DNA from: Diplocarpon mali
Lineage: Eukaryota > Ascomycota > Leotiomycetes > Helotiales > Drepanopezizaceae
Direction: 5' to 3'
NCBI GenBank assembly: GCA_024741835.1
Contig: JAENRP010000075.1
Location: 1 to 64,000, forward strand
Length of the DNA stretch: 64,000 nucleotides
Shown here in pieces: positions 33,293 to 45,947 of the stretch. The notes beneath the pieces were generated by a model that saw only the letters and a list, made by a program, of their open reading frames with translations, made no database searches and was not told the DNA's origin. A program made the position numbers and the translations under genes. Position 1 is the first letter of the stretch, and each line of letters starts with the position of its first letter.

Positions 33293-35246
33293 ACATTTCA
33301 TGAACGCTTGGTTCTTATGGACGTCATGGGCGCAGAGAAATGGACATGGATCTTTGTAGCAGTCGACAGAACGAATTGCCAGATCGTGAAATAAATGCCC
33401 TGCAACTACCAAACACATGTGTACCTTATGTTCAAGTTGAAGTAAAATTAGTGAGATCCGGTATATCGGCTTTGGCAGGTTTAGTTGTGTGAAGAATGCC
33501 CGGAACAGTATCTGATCGGTAGAGATCGCGGTCTGACGCGAGTTGAGACTATGTATAACTGTACCATGTGAAGTTCCCTCTCTGGTTCTGATGAGTATCT
33601 TCTAGTAGTATCCTGCCTTCTCAAGCTGCAGCTTCAATCTCAAACTATAATCACTATGTCTTCCATCTGAGTATTCAGTCTTCAGCAACTGTCTTACCCA
33701 TCAGTTGAAGACCTTAAATCGATTTCTTGTGTAACAATAAATCTATTTGCTCACTCTTTTGGACATCATCCTGCCTGATGCTGGTTTTGGCAGCCATGAA
33801 AATTCATTCTAAATTTACTCGGGCTTGGCGCGAGAAGGAGAATAGCATGCTGTGCTTGGGCTCTAGCCTGTGTACGTCGCACAGGGTGTTATACGATTTT
33901 TTTTGTGGCGTGGGCGGTTGGGGTTCACTGCTGATCGCCATAATACCTGATTTATCAAATTTCCGTTTCTCAAGTATACGATTTCTTGGACAGATTCTTA
34001 CGATAGGGGAGATAGGGTGCCTAAGTTGTAAGATGAGGTTGTTTTTCGCACTGAGTGATGATTGGGTCAGGAGATTCGAAGATCTTGCTGTTCTGTTTAC
34101 ATGTAACTTTCAATAATTGCAAAACCCCATCAGAAATACTTCGCATTCAAGGCACAGTAAAGGAGTGGCTACATAGCGGGGATCCCCGTACTTGGGATGT
34201 TCCAAAGCACATAGGATAGTTAAACCTTTGTATATTGATAAGTGGCAGGAAAAGAAAAGGGGAGAGCGGACATATGAGTCAATGCCGAGCACAGTCTAAT
34301 TCATCCATACTGACCTGTCCCATTCTCCGGTATGTGATAAATGTGGTGATCATCGATGCCGTTCCGTATGAAACTTGGGTTGGCGATCTGACTGGAAAAA
34401 ATCCCTCTTCAGCCTTAACGGGACTATACTCGTGAAGTTGCAATCGTGATGCGAAGAAGGCCGTATGATAGCGCTTTGCGTAGGGAGTTTTCATGCTCAT
34501 GCAGGGGGAAGTGCTATGTGTTGGACGATGGGGAACGGGATATCTTTGAGCCGTGTTCGTAGGGACGGCGTCCTGCCAACCAGCTAAACGTCAATAATAC
34601 GAGTGCTGCCGGCTTCTACTTTGTACTCAAGCCTTCTTGGCCTTATTGGGCGCTTTTCTGTACCATATCAACACAACACAACGCGACGCCCCCAGCTGCC
34701 ACTGGAGCTCTATGAAAATAATCATACAGCTGATGAACTGTGCAGTATCTGTTACCATAATCGCTTTCATTTCACCTGAAACACTGATACGACAGTAATC
34801 AGAGAGGCGGCCATCCGAGGGCCTTGCCAACGAAATAATATTGCTCCAAAAGCTGCAGCCGCATTGTATTGAATTCTGGCCGGCGAGTCGGTTGTCGCAG
34901 ATTTTCAGGGGGAAGAGATGTGCGATGAACGCTCGAGAACCACAGCTTCTGCCGAACTATCTTCTTCAGTAGCCAATTCACCGGGGCATGTATTCTGCTG
35001 GTGAGTGTGCTTACTATCTCCAAGCTCACCCTCCAAGATCAGTCCGGCCCCAATGCGGTGGATCACACGCCTGGAAAGCATAAAGAGCCTGAAATTATGC
35101 AAACTCTTAGCCTTCTCCCATCCCGCTATTGTTTTAGAGTAACAAAACTAATAGTCCCTAACCCAGATCTCCGAAACATCGGTCCTGCAGGCGTCGACAA
35201 AATCGATGCGCCCGCTCGCACACTATCCCCTATCTCTCTCCACGCA
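33293..35246. other. Intergenic, includes the leader of the She3-like gene
   Basis: No gene recognised. Frames at 33727-34116 (+) and several 60-75 codon frames lack support. The last 250 bp may hold 5' leader or an unseen first exon of the downstream gene, since its frame is open from 35001 without an early conserved part. Confidence 0.4.
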
Positions 35247-36371
35247 ATGAATTCGCTGAACGGCAACCATATATCTTCGGCCCCCGTTCCCAAGAGCCCC
35301 TCAAACGGTTCAATAAGATCAGTGCCCGCAGATTCCCTTCACATCGATACTGTTTCCCTAAACGAATCATCACGGCGGTTGAGCAAAAGCGACTCAACGA
35401 CGATGCCTCACTCAACTAGATCACCCCACATACCGCAATCACAACCTCCGCTTTCGCGGCATAATCCAAATCTAGCAACTGGGAATAGCTTGGTCAGAAA
35501 GGCATCCTCGGAATTAGGGTCTGCGAGAAGTTGTGCGAGTAACAATGTCCAAGTCTCGGAAGAAAGATCACCGATCAGTAGCGGGAATTCAACACCACCA
35601 GGGGGAGCATGGAGCTCTGCTGTAGGGCGAGCAAACCTTGGGAAATCGGGCCGTGTTATCGAGCGGCTCATGGGAGAGAATGACATGCTGAAACGGGATC
35701 TCAATATCGAACGTCTGAGGGCTGAAGAGTCCAAACAAGCTGTTAGGATGGCAGAGGGGAAGATGGAAGCTCTGGCTGCGGAATACGACGGCAAACTGCA
35801 TGATGCCGCTATCAACAAGACGCTGCTGAAGCGGAGGGAACGACAGGTTGCTGAAATGAAGTCACAGATCGAAGCCGAGAGGAACAGGGCTGATCAAGCT
35901 GCCGAGCGCGAGCTAGTTTGGAAAGACGCTATGGAGAAGATAGAGGAGGAAAGCAAGCGGAAAGTGGAAGAGGCACAGAATTTTGCGGCTCTGATGAAGG
36001 GCCGCAATGATGCCATGACAAGCCATTGGAAAGACCAGGGCATGGAAGTGGACAGGGCGGTAGTGAAACTAGGGCTGCAGATCGAGAACATGATCCAAGA
36101 GAGGAAGAGCGACGACGAGCGGATACACATGATCCAAACGCTATGCGACCAACAAGCAGAGCAATTAACAGCTCTTCAAGCTGAGAAGTTGAGCATTGCC
36201 GCGGCGTTTGAGCAGTACAAGCTAACGCAGGAGGACTCGCTGCGAGAAATCAAAGAGCGAGCGAGGGAGCAGGAGGCATCTAACGAAGCTGTACTGCTAG
36301 AATCGCAGAGAGTGCTGGGCGAGTTGAAGTGGGCTCTGGCAGTCAAGAAGAACGTAAAGGGGGCGCAATAG
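35247..36371 (+). CDS. She3-like coiled-coil protein
   Basis: Frame of 374 residues from the ATG at 35247 (an earlier in-frame ATG at 35097 is possible, and the frame is open from 35001). The first 130 residues are Ser/Pro-rich and disordered. The rest is an almost continuous coiled coil starting at SGRVIERLMGENDMLKRDLN and running through KTLLKRRERQVAEMKSQIEA to EQYKLTQEDSLREIKERARE. I assign it to the SHE3-type family (SWI5-dependent HO expression protein 3), known in yeast as the adaptor linking She2-bound mRNA to myosin Myo4. In filamentous fungi, where mRNA transport is organised differently, its job is unclear. The start choice is by homology memory and is uncertain. Confidence 0.6.
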   Translation: MNSLNGNHISSAPVPKSPSNGSIRSVPADSLHIDTVSLNESSRRLSKSDSTTMPHSTRSPHIPQSQPPLSRHNPNLATGNSLVRKASSELGSARSCASNNVQVSEERSPISSGNSTPPGGAWSSAVGRANLGKSGRVIERLMGENDMLKRDLNIERLRAEESKQAVRMAEGKMEALAAEYDGKLHDAAINKTLLKRRERQVAEMKSQIEAERNRADQAAERELVWKDAMEKIEEESKRKVEEAQNFAALMKGRNDAMTSHWKDQGMEVDRAVVKLGLQIENMIQERKSDDERIHMIQTLCDQQAEQLTALQAEKLSIAAAFEQYKLTQEDSLREIKERAREQEASNEAVLLESQRVLGELKWALAVKKNVKGAQ

Positions 36372-38522
36372 CCCGGACTTTCCTACACGATATTTCAATA
36401 GACCCCCCTCCCTCCCTCCAGGAACAGATGGCGAGCACATACCCCATTGTTTATGATGGGCGGCAAAGGGAAGTGGAGATAGGCAGAAAGTGATATAGGG
36501 GCCAGGCGCTACAGATTCACGGCTCTCTCTGTAACACTTTGCATACATCGAGATAACACTTGGGGCATGGCATTGGATTTGGATAAAGTTAGGGTCTGGC
36601 TTCTGGCCGCGGGCGTATTATTTTCCTCTGCGGTATCATCAACAGCGTGCTTGGAGTTCGGAGTCTTTCTGATTTTGTTTCTCCCTCTTCCCGTGGAAGA
36701 AGACTGTGGGCTGCTGGCTTGGTATTTCGGGTGACTTTGTAAAATAGAAAGACGCGCAAGCATAGCGAGGCTTTATTTATATGGAAGGTACAGATCTGAC
36801 ACACGGGTGTCAAGAATTTACAATGAATTGCTCGCTCAATGTGGAGTGACTCAAGGCTTGAGAGGGTATTGGAGTGTAGTGATGGGAACAATTGAGTTCT
36901 TCTGTGACCTGTTTTGGATTTTGTTAGTGAAATGTGTGCCCTGGAGTTCAGATAGTAGTGTGATGCTTTGATATGGTTAGATGCACTACTTGATACTGAT
37001 TTTTCTTCTTTCTTGCTGTTCTTTGCTTTGCTTAGCTCTTGCTAATTTTCTACTTCGTAACCCAACTGTACCCTTGTTCCTCTTTGAACGCAATATACAT
37101 GATCCCAGATCACACGGACCATCAGTTATCCTGTTGTAGTGGCCCATGGTTGGCTTCAAGATTAAGCTACACATGTAAAGGATTGAAAGCTCAACATGCT
37201 TCACCATGTACAAGTAGTGTTTAGGCAACAGAATGACCCACCACAGTTCCTGACAAAATTCTCAGTCTCTGTTGATCACAAGATTCCACCTGATTTTAGT
37301 AATGTGCAACAGTAAAAACAAAACCGTTCCTCAGTCACCACGGACCATCAATATATTCCCAAGCTTTGTTGGCTGGAGAGGGGAAGGAGATTACTGCACG
37401 CGTCGGTAGAATACAAACTTTTAGCCGCGAGCCGAAATTTTAGGGGTAAAGTAAACATGGTCTGAGCGTAGCAATGCACAGCATCTTTTGAAGTTCATAC
37501 TTGTACTTTGCTATATCTAGCTATATTATCAGATAAAAGCATATAAAGCTCTATAGAGAAGCTGCTTATATAACTGAGTGAGTCTACATGTATGTTAGTT
37601 TTAAGGCTTATTTGCTCCTGCAAGACAGCAGCCGGCTTGCCCTGTCCTAGAACTGAATCAACAAAGCTGGCATAGCCTATCTTTTTCCATCCTGTCAGTA
37701 ATTTCATATTTTAATCCTGGTTATAATTTGGATGTATATAGTTCAAATAGAGGCCCAGTCTTAAGCAGTCTTCCATTTGATAACATCACAAAGGTGATCT
37801 CACTTTGCAGTGTCCCTAACCTGACAACGCCAACCTACCTCTAAACTCCAAACCCTTCCACGCCCCTCTGTGCCCCTCTATTCTCCTCTTCTTAGTGCTT
37901 TAAAGTATATATCCTCTAACCCTCTTCTTACAAGGATCCCTCTCGCTGATGATTCCTCAATCGAATCCCACACGCGCTTGTCCGGGTTCTGAGTAGCGCG
38001 AAATAGTTCTCGCTTACTACCTGTCCACGAGGAAGTTGCGATTCTGCAACCTCGATTTTGTTTCCTGCCCCACACCACATTCTCGAATCGGCCTTGATCA
38101 AGGCTTGAAGAGTTGCGATTGAGGATTGAAAGGTACGTGTATTTCGTCTCTCTGGGTGCTGGTTCATTTCTATTTGTTGCGTCTCGGGATACGGGCGAAC
38201 GGCTCGTGAGGCAAGGCGCAAGAGCAAGAGCGAGAGAACATTATTCTGTTTGGGGATTATTGAACGGCGCGTTCATATTTCGTTGCACACTACTAATTCT
38301 CTGATTATCGTGCGGCTGCTGGGTACTTCATTCAATTTTTTTTGCTTGTTTACGGTATCAGTGCCAGCCACGATCCTGGAGAGCCTCTTCCAATTGCCCC
38401 AGTCCTTCTAGCCATGTCGCGGCATTCAAATAAACTAGCAGATCTAACGCAATCTTTGAACATCGAGCTGATTACATCTTCATCCATAGGCTGCAACCAA
38501 AGTCACCAACATTGTCGGCAAC
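36372..38522. other. Intergenic, AT-rich, nothing recognised
   Basis: Several small frames on both strands, none with domain or splice support. The right end contains the promoter and probably the leader of the large unknown gene; an in-frame stretch preceded by an AG at 38489 could be part of an upstream exon. Confidence 0.4.
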
Positions 38523-41500
38523 ATGGAAGGTAACAGCTTGGTCGTGGGTAAATCGCACTCTATGATGACCCGTCCATCTACGATGGTGCAAGGGCGACAG
38601 GAGATGATGTCAACTCTTACATTCGCGAGCGAGTGGCACTTCAAGTCCCAAGGCGTCAAGCGTGTCAAGACGAGAGTGGAAGCCGAACTGACGAGAATTG
38701 CTTTGACGACGGTATTTGACTACCCTTTCTACTCCTAATATAATCCTCGCACTACCCGACATGTCCGATCTACTGGTCTATCTCTTCAATATGCTACTGA
38801 TGCCTCGCGACTTTGGATAATAACGTAATTATAGGACGTATGGCACCACTGGGATAATGAGCACGATGTTTTTCAAGTCCACTGTGGTCGGGGAGATGTA
38901 TTAAATGTCTGGCGGACGTTCAACACGGTCATAAATGGCGTTATCAGAGAAGCAATTGCTACAGTTGATACTAACAACGAAAAGAATGAAAACGATGGGT
39001 ATGGTTGCGATCAGGATGGCGAGGTGAAACCCGAGCTTTCAGTTTCACGAGAATATCTTGATGCTGACTCTTCTGCAGCTCGAAAGTCCCCTGATTGAGC
39101 GCCTCACAGTATGGTATACCAAGTCCGGTAAAGCTGCTACTGTGTCAAAGCAAGATGAGGAGGAATCAGCTGACACCCCTACGAATGAATATCCTGAAGA
39201 GCTTAGATACTTCAAGTTCCGTCATACCCGGCCTTGCAGAGAGCCTATTGATGTGTTGTATGTTACTCACTCTATTCATGCACCTTAAACCTACAACTTT
39301 GAGTACCCTTAGTTTAACGATAACTGACCCGATTGATCAGACTACCAGATCATGAGATCGCAGAGCTTAGTCGCTTGACATCATGTAAGTTTGAGAAGGA
39401 TATCGATAGCAACACTCTTTACGTGGGCGGCCACGAAGATGAGCTCGTCCAAGTTGCAATCAAGAAATTAAATGTCATCATCAAGCATTGGGTAAGCAGC
39501 TCATCATCCACGAGCCCAACATAATGAGAGTTCAGTTAGACGCCCGCGTTTTAATACTAACCAGCCTCCAGGACCTTCGCGGCGAGTACAATAGCCACGC
39601 ATTTTACAGCGAGGAGGTCGAGGACGTCAAGTTTGTTTTCAAGCTATTTGTGGATGTCCGAAAGCACTACTTCGAAACAACTCTTCTTGATAATAACCAC
39701 GTCGCCTTCATTGCTCACAGTAACTATGAGACCTTGATAAATGCTGTCACTATCCGCTGCGCTCTATACAACCCCATCAAATCGGCGTACATCTCATTTA
39801 AGAATGTGGCTATCTCACCACTCCCTATCACAAGTTCAACCCAGGAACTTGGAGCGTTCAGCACGGCTTTCCAATATTGTGGAAAGGGAGATGCCTCGAA
39901 TGATCCAATGCGCCATCGTCAGACTGCTTCCGATGTTCCCAGCGGCTATCCCGGAACTCTAGAAAGCCCTGAGCTGAACTCTGCACAGTCCCCGCCACAT
40001 TTGCGCCATTTTCAAGGTTATAACTCGAGCGCTAAGTGTGAAGCTGTGCAGAACTGGGCCAAGCAGATCCCGGAAGTGCTACCCCCTCCAAACTTCTCTG
40101 CCGCCGATGCACTCGCTTACAACAACCTCCAATCACGACTTAATGGTATTGCTGTTCCTGCTACAGTTCGCGGACAGCAGGAGAGTAAGTCCGACACCAG
40201 TTGACCACCAAGGCACCGCTAAATCTCTATAGTCGTTAACGAGCGTCCTGCCTGGGACAATTATACTGAGTACAGCCCTGAAAAGGCATCTAAGGGTGCA
40301 TATATCGAGAACTTGACGAGAAACAAGCCTATTGCACGACTCGATCATATCAACTCAGCCAATCCTTCAAGTGGTGGTATTAATCAGTATCCCCCTCCAG
40401 CTTCGGCAATCGCTCGTACAGTAGCTCCGAAACAACGAGAACTTTTTGCCGCGGCCCATCGTACGCCTATGGCTACTAATCCTGGAACTATCATCCCGAA
40501 ATTCTCAGGAGATGTGTTGGCCAGGCATTTTCCGTCTCTGACTGTTCAAACTCCGCAGGAAGCTGTCCAGAGGCAAGTAATTTCCGCAAGTCATCCTGAT
40601 TTGTTAATTCCGGAACTCCATTCTTTGGACAGCACCAATCAAGAAATGAATCTACTGGATGATGATTTATCTATCGTTAATTTCCCCGCCTTGCAACCGA
40701 CCTCACAGGGCTCGGACTTTGGAAGTAGGAGTCCTGGTAATATTGATGAAGCCATTGGAGAACAGCCGCCCTTAGAATTCCATCAGACAATGAACCAGAA
40801 AGCCCCAAAGCCCAAAGCCTATACCTTCTCAGGCAGACTCGATGGCCCAAATACAATACCTAAACCACCCAAGTCCCCAGCCAAGCCCGAGATCAGCAAC
40901 GTTGACCCCTTGCCTGAGTTTGAGAAGCTAGTAAACAATAGCTTTGAAGAGCTGATGAGAGGTCTTCAGGGATATCGAGGACAGGTCACAGTTCAGCTCG
41001 AGTTTGGCCGGATTATCCTGGGAAATATGCACTCAAAACACATCTCATCGAAAGACCGCGAGCATATTCACAGTGCCGACCAGGCTCAAAATCTGCTGGT
41101 ACACCCTAACAAATTTGGCCCCAAGTCAAACTTCACAAATGTGTTGACCAGATCGCCGGGCGAAGTCCAGTACTTGATCAATATGAAAAATACTAAAGGC
41201 CAATATTTGTGGGAATCCAAGGTATCGAGTTGGACCGTCACCTATGAGTTCCTTTTCTTTGATTCCTTCTGCCCTGAAACTCCGTTCATGATCGAGGTGA
41301 ACGCAGAGACATTTGCGGTGCAAATTAAGACTCGACGTCCTCTTGCTAATATCTGGATTCATGGAGCCAAGAGACACTGGGATGCCAGAATTGCTGCCAT
41401 TGGCCATGGAAGTAGCAAGGTTCTGGAGGACAAGTACGGTGAATTAGCTGCGGTTCTGGAAACCTCGTTGTATATTCCGTAAGTCGTGGCTTCTGCTGTA

Positions 41501-42047
41501 TCTGTTTGAATTTGCATAACATGTTTATAGAAAAGGACTGCAACGCCCCGAACTTTCCTGGCAACTTGAAAATTGCTTTACAGATCGTTTCGCCTGTCAA
41601 GACTTGAGTGTCCACAGAGTCTGCCAGTATAGGAGCGTTGACCAGAAGTCTATACTCAAAATCATAGAGATCCAGGCTTTAGATATTTACGGTGGGTACG
41701 TCCCTGGAGAGTCATTCAGTATTTACGAGGCCAAGCCAGGTCCGGCAGACCGACTTCCCATCGTTAAGCTGAATGACTGGTTCCAAGCTTCTATTTCCTG
41801 CGCGGAACTCGACCCTCTGCTTGACCAAAACAAGTCACTCGAGCTAGGCGATGAAGCTGGCTGGACTCTGGAATGTGTTGCAAAAGTAAATGCTGCCAAG
41901 TCCATGTACATGCCTGCTGTCTCGATGCTGAAGGAGATGGACGCCGTTGGTCAGGCAAGCAACAACGGTTCCGATTTTCGCTCCCGTGATCCTGTTATGC
42001 ATGAAGATCGAGCTTCTACAGAGAAGCCAGATATTGTCTGGTGGTAA
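38523..42047 (+). CDS. Large protein of unknown function with a KH-like segment
   Basis: Seven exons: 38523-38711, 38835-39023, 39079-39257, 39341-39491, 39572-40184, 40233-41478 and 41531-42047. All six junctions are GT-AG and in phase, giving 1027 residues. I do not recognise the family. N-terminal part: DVWHHWDNEHDVFQVHCGRG and WRTFNTVINGVIREAI look folded. Residues about 186-236 (LPDHEIAELSRLTSCKFEKD ... NTLYVGGHEDELVQVAIKKL) resemble a KH-type alpha/beta unit that reads the surface between two helices, an inference. The middle (about 330-580) is Pro/Ser/Asn-rich and disordered. The C-terminal 400 residues seem globular (RGLQGYRGQVTVQLEFGRII, YLWESKVSSWTVTYEFLFFD, DIYGGYVPGESFSIYEAKPG). 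No transmembrane helix. The start could lie further upstream. A nucleic-acid or complex-scaffold role is speculative. Confidence 0.7.
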
Positions 42048-43260
42048 ATCCTGCAGGTCTTCAATTCTTGACTGGAACTGGAAGCGGGGATCAAGGGTTG
42101 TATGTCTTCATCTTCCTAATAATACTAAACGCTGCTAGCGCACAGAGCACAATCTGAGGTATCATCGCAACAACGATTCCCCAATGAAAATTGTTCTCTC
42201 ATTTTCTTTATCTGAGAAAATTGTGTCATCTACAATGACTCTCTCTTTCGTGCTGTGAAACCGAGTCCGATCACGATCAGCGTTTCGTTTCATGCGTTAT
42301 AGGATGAGCCTAGGTCCGTAATCTACCTACTTAGAAACAAAAACTCCGTATGACTGGTATATGCAACCAGGGATCAGTCTCCTTCATGGTGATTCTCAAT
42401 GTCGTGTTCGGACTTTTACCCAACTGTTGTCACCCCGATCCTCCTCAGCTACTTTGCTGCTACGTGATAAAACTACAATGATGCAGGCCATACTGAGTAG
42501 GTGTAATCGATAGGAATATAAGCAGAGCGTCTGGGCTCGTAGAATAGACCGCGTTCCACGGCCGTCTAGCGGACCTTTAGTTTGTGTTGGTCATAATATC
42601 TAGATACAATTGCGAATGGCTCTGGCGTGAAGTTTGACAGGAGTGTGAGGCATATGCACTTTGTAGAGGCAGAGACGACTGATGTGTCGAATTGGTATAT
42701 AGAAGCTACTGTGAGGTCTCGGAGGAGAGGGGCTGATGGGGTTGTTGATGTGCTTCCTGTATGCTGCGCGGTATTGTTGACATGCTTCGAATTCTACAGC
42801 TCGGTCATTTTGAGACCGCGGAGTACTGGCGAGCCCTCTCTGGGTGGTAGCCAATGATAAATGAAACAGGCCGGTGACTAATTTTTTTTTTAGAAATGAG
42901 CGCTTGAAAACAGGAAAAAGAGTACTCCAGAAGCTGCCAACAAGGGCGCAGGGTTTAGCCAGTGAATCTCTGGCATTCGCTACAGTCACTTCAGCATATT
43001 TGTCTTATAATCTGATTTTACAAAATATTCTCTATAGCAAGATTCTAGTCTATTTTTCAGGGTATTAGTACTGTTAGTCGACTAAACCATAAAGCTTTCG
43101 GCGGCTTAGAGCCTTTGAAGTGATGGCAAAGTCTTTCAATCAGGTTCCCCGCCTCCTTGAAGAGAGTACGGCACAGATTTTCATGACACATTATATATCG
43201 CTCTACATTAACCTTGGGGATTCAAGTCCTGGAGTAAATAATTAACTGAAAAGAATCAAC
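42048..43260. other. Intergenic, nothing firm
   Basis: A minus frame of 129 codons at 42600-42989 has no ATG-supported conserved sequence. No repeats or RNA genes before the tRNA at 43261. Confidence 0.45.
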
Positions 43261-43376
43261 GATTGAGTAGCCCAGTTGGTTAGAGCTTGGTGCTAATGTG
43301 AATACTACGAAGATGAATGTTGTCATATTACGATTCGTGGGCGCCAAGGTCGTGGGTTCAACCCCCATATTGATCA
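43261..43376 (+). tRNA. tRNA-Ile (AAU anticodon) with an intron
   Basis: Acceptor GATTGAG pairs with ATTGATC (three Watson-Crick plus A-U, two G-U wobbles, one mismatch) and A is the discriminator. D-arm GCCC AGTTGGTTA GAGC has one C-A mismatch. The anticodon stem TGGTG/CGCCA encloses CTAATG, with anticodon AAT at 43295-43297, followed by an insert of about 43 nt at the canonical intron site. T-arm GTGGG TTCAACC CCCAT is intact with A and B box words (TAGCCCAGTTGG, GGTTCAACC). The fold is convincing, but the weak acceptor and D stems leave open a decaying copy. Confidence 0.7.
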
Positions 43377-44390
43377 ACTTTCTTTTACTTTCTTATAGAC
43401 TTTGAACCAAAACATATGATATTGAGTTCTGAAATACAGTATCCGGGTTCCCATCTCGCTGTATGTAACTGCGAGGTGTATTTTTATGCGATCACTTCGA
43501 CTTCATACCTCCACGGCGCTTGGGGAACGGAGCAAGTTCGGAATATCCTAGTGATCTTATCTCGAAAACACAACAATCTTGATGGGCCGCTGGCAATGCC
43601 GGATTGATAACGTGCCTATCGATTGCTTTTGCGGGAGGTAATTCGACGTAATATTCTCATATCAATATAACTTAGATAGCACATTCTAATATCAGCTTTC
43701 ACTTCTCATTTGAATCCTCCTTAGTTCCCTCAAACAAGGCAAAATACTCCAGCTAGTGCGCTCATAACTGTGTGAACCATGGAGCTGCGGGAATGAGAAG
43801 GAAGTAGCGCCCCAGGAAACAGTGAAAGCAAAATATGCTAATGGATTCCAGTTGCGGTGGATTTTATAATAGATCTTACCAGAGGTCAATCATAGCTTGC
43901 TATCGATTGAGATATGACGATGCTACAAGAACATGAGCTCAGCTATCAGTGATGGTGGCGGTTCATCTCGGACCTAGAAAGTTATCTGGTTTACTTTCAG
44001 ATCGTAACTTGGAAAACTCAGTGTATCGAGTTCTGAAGGCTTCTCGATAGCCTGATAAGCCAGTTCTAGAGTAGATATGAGGCTTCTAACTTTTAATCAC
44101 TGTTTGGGAGGCTCTACTAAGTATTATTGTCGTATCCCAATAACAAGTCCGAAATACAAAAACAGGATAAATTAAGCGATATACATAGACCGTGCAGCAT
44201 TGATGTACACACTTGATAGTCTCAACAAGTACATTATTTCTGCTGGCTAGATCACCTGCGCCGCTGAACTATTTAGCAAGAAATAGTAGAAGAATACTTA
44301 TGCGAGCACGTCAAATAGAGAAAAAGACAGAGGCTCCTTCAATTACCCTGGGCTAATTTTCCTGCGCACAAAAGACAGGTATTACTGCTA
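43377..44390. other. Intergenic, AT-rich
   Basis: No supported gene; small frames at 43416-43607 and 43692-43889 lack conserved features. Confidence 0.45.
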
Positions 44391-45947
44391 TTATGCACTG
44401 CGTATCAATTGCGTACCCTCATTACCCCAGTTTTTCGTCTCTTCATCCAGTGCCATTCGTACCCACCAGATAGTCATTACAGTCCAAACACTAGCCCAAG
44501 CAAAAGGTAAACTCCAGCCGACCTATTATAAGTCAGCAATCCAAAGGTTTCGAAGCCGAGTAAATAACACGCCACTCACCACGTAGGCTGTATCTTCATT
44601 TATACCTTTCCAGAAAATCAGATGACTTATAGCAACGTTCAAGAGTAGCGCTGGGGCCATCCAGAAGTAGGTCAGCTTGTTGAGCATTCTCCGAAAGTCC
44701 GGACTGCATTCGTATCTAGCATTCAAGCGCTCACGATAGCCAGTTCCCCCATTCCCATCAACCGCGACGACATCCTCTATCAAAGTGTAGAGCGCTGGGC
44801 GAAGCATGCCTCCTTTTGGAACAGAAGAGACCCGAAACGGCGCTCTAATGTCGAAGGAGCGCATTAGTTCGACCATGAGCATTTCGATACAAAACGTGAA
44901 GAATACGGTTGGGAGTGGCATGGCAAGCAGCCGGACCAGTGGCTCATTGAGGCTCGTTGCAACTGCCACTTCGGTGACGACGACAATCAAGACCAGGGTG
45001 AGATTCCAATGAAGCCAGTCAAACTGAAACAGGGAAATTAGCAGATTTTGGCGCTAGCCGAAGTAATGTTTGCAGCTCACATCCCATCTTTGTGTGTTTC
45101 CCACTCGACATGTCGAGTTTTTGGCCCACAGCCTCCATGCTCTCTGTGCATACTCCACAGTCAACGTTCCGAAGAGCGTCAAGGATATGGTGTAGTAAAC
45201 TAAATGCGGTCAGCTATTTGAGAGAGATGCTCAATGTCATACTTCAAGCGGGTGACGAACCCTGTTTCTTGCTCAAGGATGTGGAGTAGTTGAGAACGAA
45301 ATAGAGGATAATTGGGATTGCAAACGAATCCATAATCACAAGGGTCCTAGACATCAGGCACTTCTATCAGTATACTTCAGTCATATCTTGAAAGATTGGG
45401 GATGAAGATGGAAAGAAATCGCCCATCGAAGCTGCCTCCTGAATTGAATGAATCCTTGGAAGAGATCGGGGAAGGTGTCAGAGTCCTGTCTTACCAAAAG
45501 ATTATGATTCTCCAAACCTTGGAAGCAAGATCATACTCAAGGCTGGGTAACTCATCGTCTGTCTTATGGTCTGGGAATTGAGGCAAGCGGGTTGATCTAC
45601 AAGCGAATGTCGTTGTGAGTACCAGAACAGCCATTCGAGTCTCAGTAACTGGAAAGGAGTACATACTGTGGAACATCTTGATATGGCTTCTCCTCATTGA
45701 CCTGCTCGTACATGACCTGGAAAGTGATACCGTTCGGTACCTGAAGACCTAATGCAGCAGGGCACTGTATAAGGTTGAGATACCGCTGGATCACAGTGGC
45801 TTCAATGTTACCCAACCGCTGTGTTGTCAATAAACAGCGGGCATTGCTCACGCAAGAGAGGAATGGCAGACAAAGACCCGTCCAGAGAAAATAGCTTCTA
45901 CATGTACTGAAAGAAGTCTCTTTAGTGAAACCATGTCTGTAACCCGC
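44391..45947 (-). CDS. Multi-pass membrane protein, fungal, 5' end not resolved
   Basis: Exons in phase on the minus strand: open from below 45947 to 45668, 45596-45495, 45346-45261, a fourth near 45199-45080, a long one from about 45023 to 44578, and the last to a TAA at 44391. Membrane helices are visible as FLWTGLCLPFLSC, VIMDSFAIPIILYFVLNY, YYTISLTLFGTL, WNLTLVLIVVVTEVAVA, FFTFCIEMLMVEL, LTYFWMAPALLLNVAISHLI and FAWASVWTVMTIWWV. I know similar unnamed fungal proteins but no function. No ATG is in frame before an upstream TGA at 45948-45950, so the first exon is missing, further upstream, or lost; the DNA beyond turns AT-rich. It may be a truncated gene. Confidence 0.55.

Noticed and set aside
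42600..42989. 129-codon minus frame
   Set aside because: No recognisable sequence and a biased composition; other frames nearby are equally open.
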